Source: Nitrospiria bacterium (GTDB lineage Bacteria; Nitrospirota; Nitrospiria; JACQBZ01). From it: 22,995 nt of DNA. The translations under genes were made by a program, and so were the position numbers. This document shows positions 6,931 to 14,582 of this stretch, piece after piece. Numbering within the stretch: position 1 is the stretch's first letter; every line of letters begins with the position of its first letter. The notes beneath the pieces are model-generated. The model was not told where the DNA came from. It did no database searches and saw only the letters and a list, made by a program, of their open reading frames with translations. Location of the stretch: contig CAKKOZ010000068.1 in NCBI GenBank assembly GCA_919901335.1, positions 3,452 through 26,446 of the forward strand. Reading direction: 5' to 3'.

Positions 6931-7698
6931 CTATCTTATCGCTTTGGTATTGGAAATGCAAACGGGCTGCTTATGAATCAGGGCCCACCGGGCCTGTCGG
7001 ATAATACCGCGGAGGATGCGCAGCTCGCGCCCGTCGAGGTCGGCCCGGCTGAAAATCCGGCGAAGATCGGCTTGGATGTGCGTTCCCTGCGTCCCTTTGA
7101 CGAAACCGATCAGCATGAGGAGGTCCTTCAGCTCCTGATAAAACCGTTCGCGCTGATCGGTGTTGATCGTCCTGCGCCGGACGGCCGATACGGGTTTCGG
7201 ATTTGAGACGGTCGCTCTCATCAGTTCGTATGCGACGACCATCACGGCCTGGGCCAGGTTCAAAGATGTATGTGTCTTCCCGGTCGGGATCGTGACGAGC
7301 GACTGACACAAGGCGATCTCGTCATTCGCCAGTCCGGATGATTCCGGGCCGAACAGAATGGCGACCCGCTGTTTTTTGGCCCGTGCAAGAATGTCCTCGG
7401 CCGCCGTCATCAACGGGCTCGGCTTGCCGTAGCCCTTGTGCGTCCGGGCGGTCGTGCCGATCACGTACCGGCTTCGGGCCAGGGCCTGGGGAAGCGTCTT
7501 GAAGACCTTCGCGGTTTCAAGAACGTCATGAGCGCCGTAGGCCATCGTGTATGAATCGGAGCTCAAAGGGTCCACCGGTTGGACCAAAACCAGCTTTGAT
7601 AAGCCCATGTTTTTGATCGCGCGCGCCGCGCCGCCGATATTGCCGGGCCGAGTCGGACGGACGAGGACGATCTGAATATTCTTGAGCGGGTCGGTCAT
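6931..7698 (-). CDS. trmJ: tRNA (cytidine/uridine-2'-O)-methyltransferase TrmJ
   Basis: This SPOUT-class enzyme uses S-adenosylmethionine to methylate the ribose of tRNA position 32. The three SpoU motifs are present: NIGGAARA (20-27), LFGPESSGL (115-123) and SLNLAQAV (145-152), which form the trefoil knot and dimer interface. The 255-residue length and the C-terminal helical segment (FSRADLDGRELRILRGI) match TrmJ rather than shorter TrmL. No Shine-Dalgarno sequence precedes the ATG. A -10 box ends only six bases upstream, so the mRNA may be leaderless. It is followed by the RNA helicase, an RNA-metabolism pair. An alternative is another TrmH/LasT-family member with different specificity. Confidence 0.9.
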   Translation of the reverse strand: MTDPLKNIQIVLVRPTRPGNIGGAARAIKNMGLSKLVLVQPVDPLSSDSYTMAYGAHDVLETAKVFKTLPQALARSRYVIGTTARTHKGYGKPSPLMTAAEDILARAKKQRVAILFGPESSGLANDEIALCQSLVTIPTGKTHTSLNLAQAVMVVAYELMRATVSNPKPVSAVRRRTINTDQRERFYQELKDLLMLIGFVKGTQGTHIQADLRRIFSRADLDGRELRILRGIIRQARWALIHKQPVCISNTKAIR

Positions 7699-7704
7699 GC
7701 GGGC

Positions 7705-7733
7705 ATCTTATCAAAGTTGCCGCCGGATTTCAA
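7705..7733 (-). promoter_or_regulatory. trmJ promoter, predicted leaderless start
   Basis: On the - strand, TTGAAA (7728-7733), a 17-base spacer and an extended -10 TGATAAGAT (TAAGAT at 7705-7710) are visible. The expected start site coincides with the A of the trmJ ATG at 7698. The element overlaps the opposing promoter at 7717-7746. Confidence 0.55.
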
Positions 7734-7746
7734 ATGGTGATAGAAT
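7717..7746 (+). promoter_or_regulatory. Promoter of the GT51 glycosyltransferase
   Basis: TTGCCG (7717-7722), an 18-base spacer and an extended -10 TGATAGAAT (TAGAAT at 7741-7746). The start site should fall near 7753, about five bases before the ATG at 7758, and no ribosome binding site is seen. It overlaps the divergent trmJ promoter, so both are unlikely to be occupied at once. Confidence 0.5.
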
Positions 7747-7757
7747 GCCGCGTTGTT

Positions 7758-8903
7758 ATGCGAAAAATAGTAAAAACATTTTTGAAGGCCGCCGCTCTGG
7801 GATTCGCGCTGAGCTTCATCGGCATCGTCGTCTGGACCGGCTGGGTTATTTACACGCTCCCCGACGCCGGGCTGATCGCGACCTATCGGCCCGAAGAGGC
7901 GACCGAGGTCCTGGACCGGAACGGGATCGTGTTGACCCACCTGATGGAAGATGAGTTCCGGATCTGGGCGCCGTTGTCCGAAATCTCGCAGAACCTCCAG
8001 ATGGCCGTGATCGCGGCCGAGGACGACACCTTTTTTCGGCACGAGGGAATTAATTACAAGGCGGCCTGGGAAGCGTTCAAAGAGGACCTCAAGAAAAAAA
8101 GATATGCGCGGGGCGGGAGCACGATCACTCAGCAGTTGGTGAAAAACGTTTTCCTGACGAGGGAAAAGACGATCACCCGGAAGCTCAAGGAATTTGTTCT
8201 CGCGCGCCACGTTGAGGATATCCTGTCGAAGCGGCGTATACTTGAACTGTATTTAAACGAGGTGGAATGGGGGCCGGGGGTGTACGGCGCGGAAGCGGCC
8301 TCGCGGTACTATTTTGACAAGCATGCGACGGAGCTGACGGTTGCGGAAGGCGCGATGCTGGCCTCCATGCTGGTCAATCCGAAACGGTTCGATCCGGAGA
8401 CCCGTCTGACACGGTTGAAACACCGTCAACAGCGTATTCTCAATCTGATGCGCACGGGGCGGCTTCTCACCCAGGAAGGGTACGAACAGTCGCTCGCGAC
8501 GCCCGTCGTCTTCCGACACGAGAAGATCGCACCGCAATTTCCGATCGCGGCCGAGTCCTGTCACCTCCGGTTCCTTCAATCCGCTTGGATGGCGGTCGGC
8601 GGCGGGGCGCGGCTGTATCAGGCCGGGCATAAAATCCGGACGACGCTGGACGCCGGACTCCAGGAGTATCTTCAAGTGCAACTGTCCCAGTTGTCGGATC
8701 GAGCCCCGCATTCCGATTCCCCTCCCGGGCTCTTGCTTGTGGAAGAGGGCGGAAAGACACTGGCGATGGCCTGTGTCTGGGGACTGGAGGAAGGGGTTAA
8801 GGCGGTTGAACTCCTCAAGGGGCTTGAGCCCGACTCGCCGCGGCAGTACCGGGTCGTGGAACCCGGCCGGTTCGCCTGGCGCAGTTTGGTGATCCGGTCG
8901 TGA
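7758..8903 (+). CDS. GT51 peptidoglycan glycosyltransferase with truncated PBP tail
   Basis: This inner-membrane enzyme should polymerise lipid II into glycan strands on the periplasmic face. It has one N-terminal membrane segment (about 10-33). The GT51 domain (about 45-230) carries catalytic Glu88 in VIAAEDDTFFRHEG, the GGSTITQQ motif (119-126), a second glutamate (145) in RKLKEF and the LYLNEVEWGPGVYG motif. A monofunctional MtgA would end soon after. This protein instead continues for about 130 residues that resemble the class A PBP linker (AGHKIRTTLDAGLQ, 289-302) and the first strands of a transpeptidase domain. It stops at EPGRFAWRSLV (368-378), where PBPs have EPGS-x-x-K. It therefore has no transpeptidase activity. 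The ATG at 7758 is chosen over one at 7734, which lies within the promoter. Its stop is two bases from the convergent rlmD stop. Confidence 0.9.
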   Translation: MRKIVKTFLKAAALGFALSFIGIVVWTGWVIYTLPDAGLIATYRPEEATEVLDRNGIVLTHLMEDEFRIWAPLSEISQNLQMAVIAAEDDTFFRHEGINYKAAWEAFKEDLKKKRYARGGSTITQQLVKNVFLTREKTITRKLKEFVLARHVEDILSKRRILELYLNEVEWGPGVYGAEAASRYYFDKHATELTVAEGAMLASMLVNPKRFDPETRLTRLKHRQQRILNLMRTGRLLTQEGYEQSLATPVVFRHEKIAPQFPIAAESCHLRFLQSAWMAVGGGARLYQAGHKIRTTLDAGLQEYLQVQLSQLSDRAPHSDSPPGLLLVEEGGKTLAMACVWGLEEGVKAVELLKGLEPDSPRQYRVVEPGRFAWRSLVIRS

Positions 8904-8905
8904 GC

Positions 8906-10222
8906 CTAAGCTTTTATCAACTCTGCCACGGTCTCAAGATGATACGTCTGCGGGAAAAGATCGATCGGCTGGATGCGGCCGGGGTGGAAGCCGCTATCCG
9001 TTAAGATTTTCAGGTCGCGCGCGAGCGTGGCCGGGTCGCAGGAGACGTAGACGATTCTCGACGGATTGAGCCGGATCAGCGATTCCAGCGTTCTACGATC
9101 CACCCCTTCACGCGGCGGGTCCAGCACGACGCAGTCAAACATCTTCTTCTCGTTCACCAGATCCCTTACGGCCCGGTCGACCGGCTTGGCCGTGAAGCGG
9201 CAGTTCGTCAATCCCTGTTGCAAGGCGTTATAATTGGCATCCCCGACCGCAACCTCGTTCTCATCAAACCCGGTCAATGCCGACGCCTCACGGGCCAGGA
9301 AAATCCCAAAGGTCCCGATTCCGCAATAAAGTTCCAATACCGATTCAAGGCCGGTCGGCTGAGCCAGCATCCTCACCGTGTCGATCAATAACTCGATCAA
9401 CTCCGAATGGACCTGCGCAAACGACCGGTCGCTGATCCGAAACGGGATGCTTCTAAACCGATCGATCAGATGATCGCGTCCCCGGACGCGGCGCCGGCCG
9501 TTGGAGCTGGTGTAGACCTGGCCGACCGTTTCCGGCATCGCGTCCGCGAATTTTTTAAGGAACGGTTCGACCCGCTCCGGCGGTTTATCCCCGGCGAAGA
9601 ATCGGACGAGAAGCTCTCCGGTCGCACGCGCAAGGTGGAGATGAATATCGGTCAAGCCGGGGGGGCGCTCGGCCGGATCTAAAAAGATGGAACGAAGCAC
9701 GGCCAGGGCCCGGTTGAATATCGGATGGGCGGTCAGGCAGGTCTCGATCGGGACGATCCGATGGGTCTTCTCTTCGTGGAAGCCGAGGATGGACCGGTTG
9801 TTTGTAGAATCCGTCTTGAGCTGGATACGCGTTCGGTATTCAAACGCGCGGGGCGAGGGAATCGGCGGAAGAAGGTTCGGTTTGTCCAGTTTTCCGATTC
9901 GGCGGAGATTCTCGCGAAGGATCTCGACTTTGGCCCGGAGCTGGGCCGGATAAGCGAGCATTTGCCACTGGCATCCGCCGCATTGTTCGAACACCGGGCA
10001 GGGCGGCGCGCCGCGGTCGGGCGAGGGTTTTTTGACCGACTCCAATGCCGCCTCGGCGTAGCTTTTTTTGACCGTTGTAATTCTCGCGCGGACTTCTTCG
10101 CCGGGACAGACGCCGGGCACAAACACCACCCGCCCTTCCCATCGGCCCAGTCCGGAACCGCCGTCCACCAATTTTTCGATGGGGATCGAGATGATCTGAC
10201 CGACTGCGAGGGGGGATGTCAT
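8906..10222 (-). CDS. rlmD: 23S rRNA (uracil-5-)-methyltransferase, RlmD/TrmA family
   Basis: This enzyme methylates C5 of a uridine, in E. coli RlmD U1939 of 23S rRNA, using S-adenosylmethionine. The 438-residue protein has an N-terminal TRAM domain (about 5-62). Four cysteines for a [4Fe-4S] cluster follow: Cys75, Cys81, Cys84 and Cys162, a hallmark of RlmD and RlmC. The methyltransferase domain has ELYCGIGTFG (297-306), DPPREG (368-373), nucleophile Cys395 in VYVSCDPATLARD and Glu430 in the final HLET. I start at the ATG of MTSPLAVGQ, 11 bases after ntrX, because the TRAM domain begins there. The frame is open further upstream, but that part is shadow sequence inside ntrX. It ends the long - strand operon. 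RlmC or a tRNA m5U54 enzyme are alternatives. Confidence 0.9.
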   Translation of the reverse strand: MTSPLAVGQIISIPIEKLVDGGSGLGRWEGRVVFVPGVCPGEEVRARITTVKKSYAEAALESVKKPSPDRGAPPCPVFEQCGGCQWQMLAYPAQLRAKVEILRENLRRIGKLDKPNLLPPIPSPRAFEYRTRIQLKTDSTNNRSILGFHEEKTHRIVPIETCLTAHPIFNRALAVLRSIFLDPAERPPGLTDIHLHLARATGELLVRFFAGDKPPERVEPFLKKFADAMPETVGQVYTSSNGRRRVRGRDHLIDRFRSIPFRISDRSFAQVHSELIELLIDTVRMLAQPTGLESVLELYCGIGTFGIFLAREASALTGFDENEVAVGDANYNALQQGLTNCRFTAKPVDRAVRDLVNEKKMFDCVVLDPPREGVDRRTLESLIRLNPSRIVYVSCDPATLARDLKILTDSGFHPGRIQPIDLFPQTYHLETVAELIKA

Positions 10223-10233
10223 TGCAACGGAGG

Positions 10234-11607
10234 TCAGTCCCGGCTGCTTTCCTGGATGCCCAGGAGCTTGATTTTTCGGTGCAGATGGGTCCGCTCGATC
10301 TTGAGGTCGTCGGCCGTCTTGGAAATGTTCCAATCGTTTTCTCTCAACCGGCTTAGAATGAATCGCCGTTCGAACTCGGCGCGGGCCTCCCGCAGCGGAC
10401 GGTGGCCGGGATCGTCGGCACGGTTCGCCGCTTCGACCGGGAGCGGGTCGGCCAGTGAATTGGCGACGTCGTCCTCCGTGATCCGCGCATCGGGCGACAT
10501 GATTACCAACCGTTCCACCAGGTTCTTCAACTCGCGGACGTTTCCGGGCCAGTCGTACCGCATGAGAGGCCGGATCGCTTCTTCCGACATCGACTTGAGT
10601 TTTAATCCCTGCTCGGCGGACATCACCTGGAGGAAGTGGCGGACGAGAAGAGGGATGTCCTCCTTCTGCTCGCGAAGCGGCGGCACGTGCAGCGGGATGA
10701 CGTTCAGCCGGTAAAAGAGGTCCTCTCGAAACGCCCCCTTTTTAATTTCGTCCTGAAGATTCTTGTTCGAGGCCGCGATCACGCGGACATCCACTTCGAT
10801 CGTCCGGGTTCCTCCCACGCGGTTGAATCGCAATTCTTGAAGGACGCGCAGCACCTTGGCCTGCGTTGAAAGACTCATATCCCCGATTTCGTCCAGAAAC
10901 AGTGTTGCGCCGTTCGCCAGCTCGAAGCGTCCCTGTTTCATCGCGGTCGCCCCGGTAAAGGCGCCTTTCTCGTGGCCGAACAGCTCGCTTTCGATCAGCG
11001 GATCGGGAATGGCGGCGCAGTTGATCTCGACAAACGGCCGGGCGGAGCGGCTGCTGTGGAAATGGATCGCGCGGGCCACCAGCTCCTTTCCGGTTCCGTT
11101 TTCGCCCGAGATCAGGACGCGGCTGTTTGAGGCACCGGCCGTTTTGATCATTTCTCTCAATCGCCGGATGGAAGGGCTCTCGCCCACCATCACGAAGCGC
11201 CGCTCGATTGTTTGTTTGAGGTTTAGATTTTCGGCCTCCAGCTGCTGTTGGTAGAGGGCATGATGGACCAGCCGGGTGACCTTGTCCAGCGAAAGGGGTT
11301 TTTCGATGTAATCGTACGCCCCCAGTTTAGTGGCCCGTACCGCCGTCTCGATCGAGCCGTGGCCGGACATCATCACGACCGGCAGATCCGGATGGTCTTT
11401 CTTGATCCGGGTCAGCGTCTCGATCCCGTCCAGTCCCTGCATCCAGATGTCCAATAGGACCAGCGACGGCGGGTCCTCCTTGATCAGCTTTAATGCCTCC
11501 GTCCCGTTCGGGGCGGTTGTGACCTGATAGCCTTCGTCCTTCAAGACGCCCGACAGGCTGGTCAGGATGCTCATTTCATCATCGACAATCAGGATGTTCT
11601 TGGCCAT
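10234..11607 (-). CDS. ntrX: NtrX-type sigma54-dependent response regulator
   Basis: This cytosolic transcription activator has 457 residues. The receiver domain (1-120) has acidic residues Asp9-Asp10, phosphoacceptor Asp53 in LLDIWMQGLDG, Ser81 and Lys103. The AAA+ domain (about 140-370) has Walker A GENGTGKE (168-175), the sigma54-contacting GAFTGA loop (215-220), Walker B LFLDE (236-240) and the arginine-finger region FREDLFYRLNV. A Fis-type helix-turn-helix lies at about 425-450. LDIW-QG and the adjacent NtrY-type kinase place it in the NtrX group rather than NtrC. It begins 26 bases after ntrY and should be phosphorylated by it. NtrYX systems are linked to nitrogen, redox and envelope control in other bacteria. 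The target genes here are unknown. Confidence 0.93.
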   Translation of the reverse strand: MAKNILIVDDEMSILTSLSGVLKDEGYQVTTAPNGTEALKLIKEDPPSLVLLDIWMQGLDGIETLTRIKKDHPDLPVVMMSGHGSIETAVRATKLGAYDYIEKPLSLDKVTRLVHHALYQQQLEAENLNLKQTIERRFVMVGESPSIRRLREMIKTAGASNSRVLISGENGTGKELVARAIHFHSSRSARPFVEINCAAIPDPLIESELFGHEKGAFTGATAMKQGRFELANGATLFLDEIGDMSLSTQAKVLRVLQELRFNRVGGTRTIEVDVRVIAASNKNLQDEIKKGAFREDLFYRLNVIPLHVPPLREQKEDIPLLVRHFLQVMSAEQGLKLKSMSEEAIRPLMRYDWPGNVRELKNLVERLVIMSPDARITEDDVANSLADPLPVEAANRADDPGHRPLREARAEFERRFILSRLRENDWNISKTADDLKIERTHLHRKIKLLGIQESSRD

Positions 11608-11633
11608 GAATTCTGTCTCGTGGGTTGTTTCGT

Positions 11634-13901
11634 TTACCCCGCCGCCGGTTCCCCGATGGGAAGTTCGATGACGACGACGGTTCCTTTGGGTTCACGGGAT
11701 GCGATCTGAATCAGCCCGTTGTGGTCCTTGATGATCCGGTGCACGATGGCCAGCCCCAGGCCGCTGCCGGTTTTCTTCCGCGAAAAATTAGGCAGAAACA
11801 GCTTGTCCATGTCCTCCGTTTGAATCCCGGCGCCTTCGTCCCCGATTGTCACCGCGGCTTTCCGATGGGGATGGTCGAACCGGGTCGTGATCCAGATCCG
11901 CCCGCGGCCGGACATTGCTTCCACCGCGTTCTCAAACAGATTCACAAGAACGCGCTTAAACTGCTCCCGGTCGATATTCAAAGGGGGCAGGGCGGGGTCG
12001 TACGAGACGACGAATTCCAGATCCCGGTGCGCGGAACGGTACAGCAGGATCACCTCTTGGAGAATCGCGTGGAGATCGTTCGGCGACGGCATCGGGGCCG
12101 GCAGCCGCGCGAAGTTTGAAAATTCGTCCACCAGATGTTTTAAGCCGGCCACTTCGTTGATGATGGTGGCGGTCGATTCGTCCACGATGTTCTTGAAATC
12201 GGGGGCCTGCTCGAAGTACTTTTTTCTCAGCCGCTGGGCCGAAAGCTGAATCGGTGTCAAAGGATTTTTAATCTCATGAGCGATCCGTTGGGCCACTTCC
12301 TGCCAGGCCGCGGCCTTCTGGGCCTTGATTAATTCGGTCAGGTCCTCCACCACGATCACCCGTCCGACGTTCAAACCCGGATCGTCTTGCATGCGCGCCA
12401 GGCTCACGCCGAGCGTGAGCGGTTTTCCGGATAGGGAGAGGTGCAATTCCCGTTCGATGCCGTCCATCTGCCGGTTTTCCATTTCGTCCAGAAGTTGAAG
12501 TAGCGGCGTCAGATTCAGTGCCTGAAAGGCGTCCCCCGCCCGTTTCCCGATGATCTCCCGTCCGTCGGTTTGAAATATTTTCTCGGCCGAGTGGTTGATC
12601 GTCGTGATCCGACCCTCCCGATCGAGCGAGATCACGCCCGTGGCGATGTTCTCCAGAACGGTTTCGATGTAGGCCCGGCGCTGATCCATCTCGAGGTTGG
12701 AGTGGCGCAAGGATTGATTGGCCTCCTCCAGTTGGGTCTTGCTGATCCGGAGATCCTCCGTCATTTTATTGAAGGAATGGACGACGAGGCCCAACTCGTC
12801 CTGTGCGTGGACGTTGATCTTGAAATCCAGATTCCCCTGCGCGATGGCTTCGGTTCCTTCGGCCAGTTTCTGCAAGGGGACGGTGATGCTTTTGGCGAGA
12901 TAGAATCCGAACCAGGTCGCCGAGAACAGAATGACGAAGGTGATTACCACGAACGACAGGAGGTAACTTTCCTTGATCGGGTTCTTGAAGGCCTTGAGCT
13001 GTTTGTAGTCCTCAAACGATTTCGTGATCTCATCCATCTTGGAGGCCAGTCCTTCCGGGATCAGGATATCCACCGCCAGGACGCCGATGACGGCGTTGGG
13101 TTCCGGCGCCTCGGAGGAAGCACGGACGGGGACCATCGCCCGGATCAGACTGCCGAGATGGGTGGTCGGTTTTTCCATCGTCTCCTGTCCCCCCCACGCT
13201 TTTTTTAACGTGTCCGGGGAGGGCGGGAGGAAAGCCCTCTCCGGAACGGCGGGGTCGAGCACGCGGAGCGGCCGGTCGCCCGGCTGGGCGGGATAAAACT
13301 CAAGGCCCTGGAGCCGGTACTCCGACCGTTTGGTCTTGAAGTGTTCCAGCAGTTCGGCCCGTTTTTCTTGAGACAGAAGCGATTCCTCTTCGAGCTGGCG
13401 GCCGATGATCCGGGAGTAATACCGTGCCGTCTCCTCCTGTTGTTGATAGTAGAACTGCGCGGTCTGGAGCGCGCTGTCCAGCGGCCGCTCGACCTGAATC
13501 GAGAACCAGTTCTCGATGCTGCTGGTCAAAAGCCCGCTGGCGACGATGAGAAGCAGGATGGTCGGGATCGAGGCGAAACCGACGAACGCCGCGATCAGCT
13601 TGCCCCTGAAGCCGGCCCCGAACGTCTTCCGTCGGCGCTCGAAATAATGCTTGATCAAGTTCCGGGACAACAACAGCCCCAGCAGGACCAGCAGGATCAG
13701 GTTCAGTTCGAGCAGTGTCAAAACCAGGATGTTGCCCGGGAAAAATGAGGGGGTTTCGATTTCACGGAAGTAGAGGATGGTCAGAGTCACGGTCAGGCTC
13801 AGAAAACCAAGCGTGATCCAGACCGGCCGCGCGTGGCTGCGCTTCCTCTGTTCGTCTATGGAAGTTTGGGAAGCCGGGGAAGCTTGGAATTCGGGTGCCA
13901 C
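11634..13901 (-). CDS. ntrY: NtrY-type transmembrane sensor histidine kinase
   Basis: This 755-residue inner-membrane sensor kinase has three membrane segments near the N-terminus (about 27-45, 58-79, 101-126). A large periplasmic region (about 127-310) is followed by a fourth membrane segment (312-336), a HAMP domain (about 335-388) and a PAS domain (about 410-520). The kinase core has His542 in RIAHEIKNPLTP, Asn658 in NLFENAVEAM and the ATP-lid motifs GDEGAG (687-692) and GSGLGLA (712-718). This is the classic NtrY architecture. The GTG start is supported by GAGGAAAG just upstream and by family length. It follows the DUF4390 gene after 54 bases. The periplasmic region, next to genes for envelope proteins, suggests it monitors envelope or redox state rather than nitrogen alone. 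That is inference. Confidence 0.93.
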   Translation of the reverse strand: MAPEFQASPASQTSIDEQRKRSHARPVWITLGFLSLTVTLTILYFREIETPSFFPGNILVLTLLELNLILLVLLGLLLSRNLIKHYFERRRKTFGAGFRGKLIAAFVGFASIPTILLLIVASGLLTSSIENWFSIQVERPLDSALQTAQFYYQQQEETARYYSRIIGRQLEEESLLSQEKRAELLEHFKTKRSEYRLQGLEFYPAQPGDRPLRVLDPAVPERAFLPPSPDTLKKAWGGQETMEKPTTHLGSLIRAMVPVRASSEAPEPNAVIGVLAVDILIPEGLASKMDEITKSFEDYKQLKAFKNPIKESYLLSFVVITFVILFSATWFGFYLAKSITVPLQKLAEGTEAIAQGNLDFKINVHAQDELGLVVHSFNKMTEDLRISKTQLEEANQSLRHSNLEMDQRRAYIETVLENIATGVISLDREGRITTINHSAEKIFQTDGREIIGKRAGDAFQALNLTPLLQLLDEMENRQMDGIERELHLSLSGKPLTLGVSLARMQDDPGLNVGRVIVVEDLTELIKAQKAAAWQEVAQRIAHEIKNPLTPIQLSAQRLRKKYFEQAPDFKNIVDESTATIINEVAGLKHLVDEFSNFARLPAPMPSPNDLHAILQEVILLYRSAHRDLEFVVSYDPALPPLNIDREQFKRVLVNLFENAVEAMSGRGRIWITTRFDHPHRKAAVTIGDEGAGIQTEDMDKLFLPNFSRKKTGSGLGLAIVHRIIKDHNGLIQIASREPKGTVVVIELPIGEPAAG

Positions 13902-13915
13902 GAAATCTTTCCTCT

Positions 13916-13944
13916 ATGATATCTACCGATCGATCGGTTCTCGA
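13916..13944 (-). promoter_or_regulatory. Possible internal promoter before ntrY
   Basis: On the - strand, TCGAGA (13939-13944) and TATCAT (13916-13921) lie 17 bases apart. The -10 matches five of six positions and the -35 four of six. The start site would fall close to the ntrY ribosome binding site. The spacer holds a perfect 14-base palindrome. This could uncouple ntrYX-rlmD from the upstream envelope genes. Confidence 0.35.
13925..13938. repeat. Perfect 14-base palindrome in the DUF4390-ntrY gap
   Basis: ACCGATCGATCGGT is identical on both strands and lies in the only sizeable gap (54 bases) inside the seven-gene - strand run. Its position between the putative -35 and -10 boxes suggests a regulator-binding site, but no binding protein is known. 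Confidence 0.5.
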
Positions 13945-13955
13945 TCTTAAGGCCG

Positions 13956-14582
13956 CTACGGCGATTTCTCCAGCGCGTAGAAGGGCGCCGAGTCCGCCCA
14001 GGGCGTGTCCAGTTCCAGCGCAGGGATGAAGAAAAAGATGTATTCGAGATAGAAAGGGACGTTGGTCGCGCGCATCTCGGCCTTGATGCTGACGTAATAG
14101 GTATGCCGGGCCTTCATGCGTTTCGTCGCAACTACTCTAACACGATCGATCCGGGAGATCAAATCGGCCATCTCCTCGAAGGATTCGACGATTTTCTGGC
14201 CGGTCTGACCGTCCATCCGGGTCGTGATCGAGTACTGTCTCTTTAAGACGTCGTATTTAATGGTGTGCTTGATCGTCTTGGATACGATCTCTTCATCGAA
14301 CCATCCGGGTTGGCGCTTTTTCAGAAGGATGTAATAATAAAGATCTTTCGGGATTCCGTTGTTGAGATCCTCCCGGATAGGCGTAGGATGCCAGCGAGTC
14401 AGTTCGGCCGAGACGGACCATTCGCTGTTGGTGAGCGCGGCGGCGGTCAGCCGGGCGATGCGCTCCTCCCCGGCATGGGCGAAGGACGCATGGCCCAGAC
14501 AAACGATCCAGACCCCGAGCGATAAAAGAAGGACGAGTCCGTTGAATCGCAAACGGAACGTTCGCAGGTACCGAGTGCTCAT
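13956..14582 (-). CDS. DUF4390-domain periplasmic protein
   Basis: This 208-residue protein has an N-terminal signal peptide: basic start, hydrophobic stretch at about 13-30, likely cleavage after AHA at 37. The mature part should be periplasmic or membrane-attached. Its pattern matches DUF4390: a beta-rich region (LYYYILLKKRQPGWFDEEI), then KYDVLKRQYSI, an FEEM-type helix segment, and a Trp/Asp-containing end (LDTPWADSAPF). The family has no known biochemical function. From established genome patterns, DUF4390 genes often sit directly before ntrY, as here, which suggests a role with the sensor's periplasmic domain. The ATG is fixed by a four-base overlap with the upstream peptidase gene and AGAGG eight bases before it. 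Confidence 0.8.
   Translation of the reverse strand: MSTRYLRTFRLRFNGLVLLLSLGVWIVCLGHASFAHAGEERIARLTAAALTNSEWSVSAELTRWHPTPIREDLNNGIPKDLYYYILLKKRQPGWFDEEIVSKTIKHTIKYDVLKRQYSITTRMDGQTGQKIVESFEEMADLISRIDRVRVVATKRMKARHTYYVSIKAEMRATNVPFYLEYIFFFIPALELDTPWADSAPFYALEKSP

Noticed and set aside
5624..6961. Helicase start at TTG 6961
   Set aside because: It would overlap the end of trmJ, adds 14 residues without family similarity and has no ribosome binding site.
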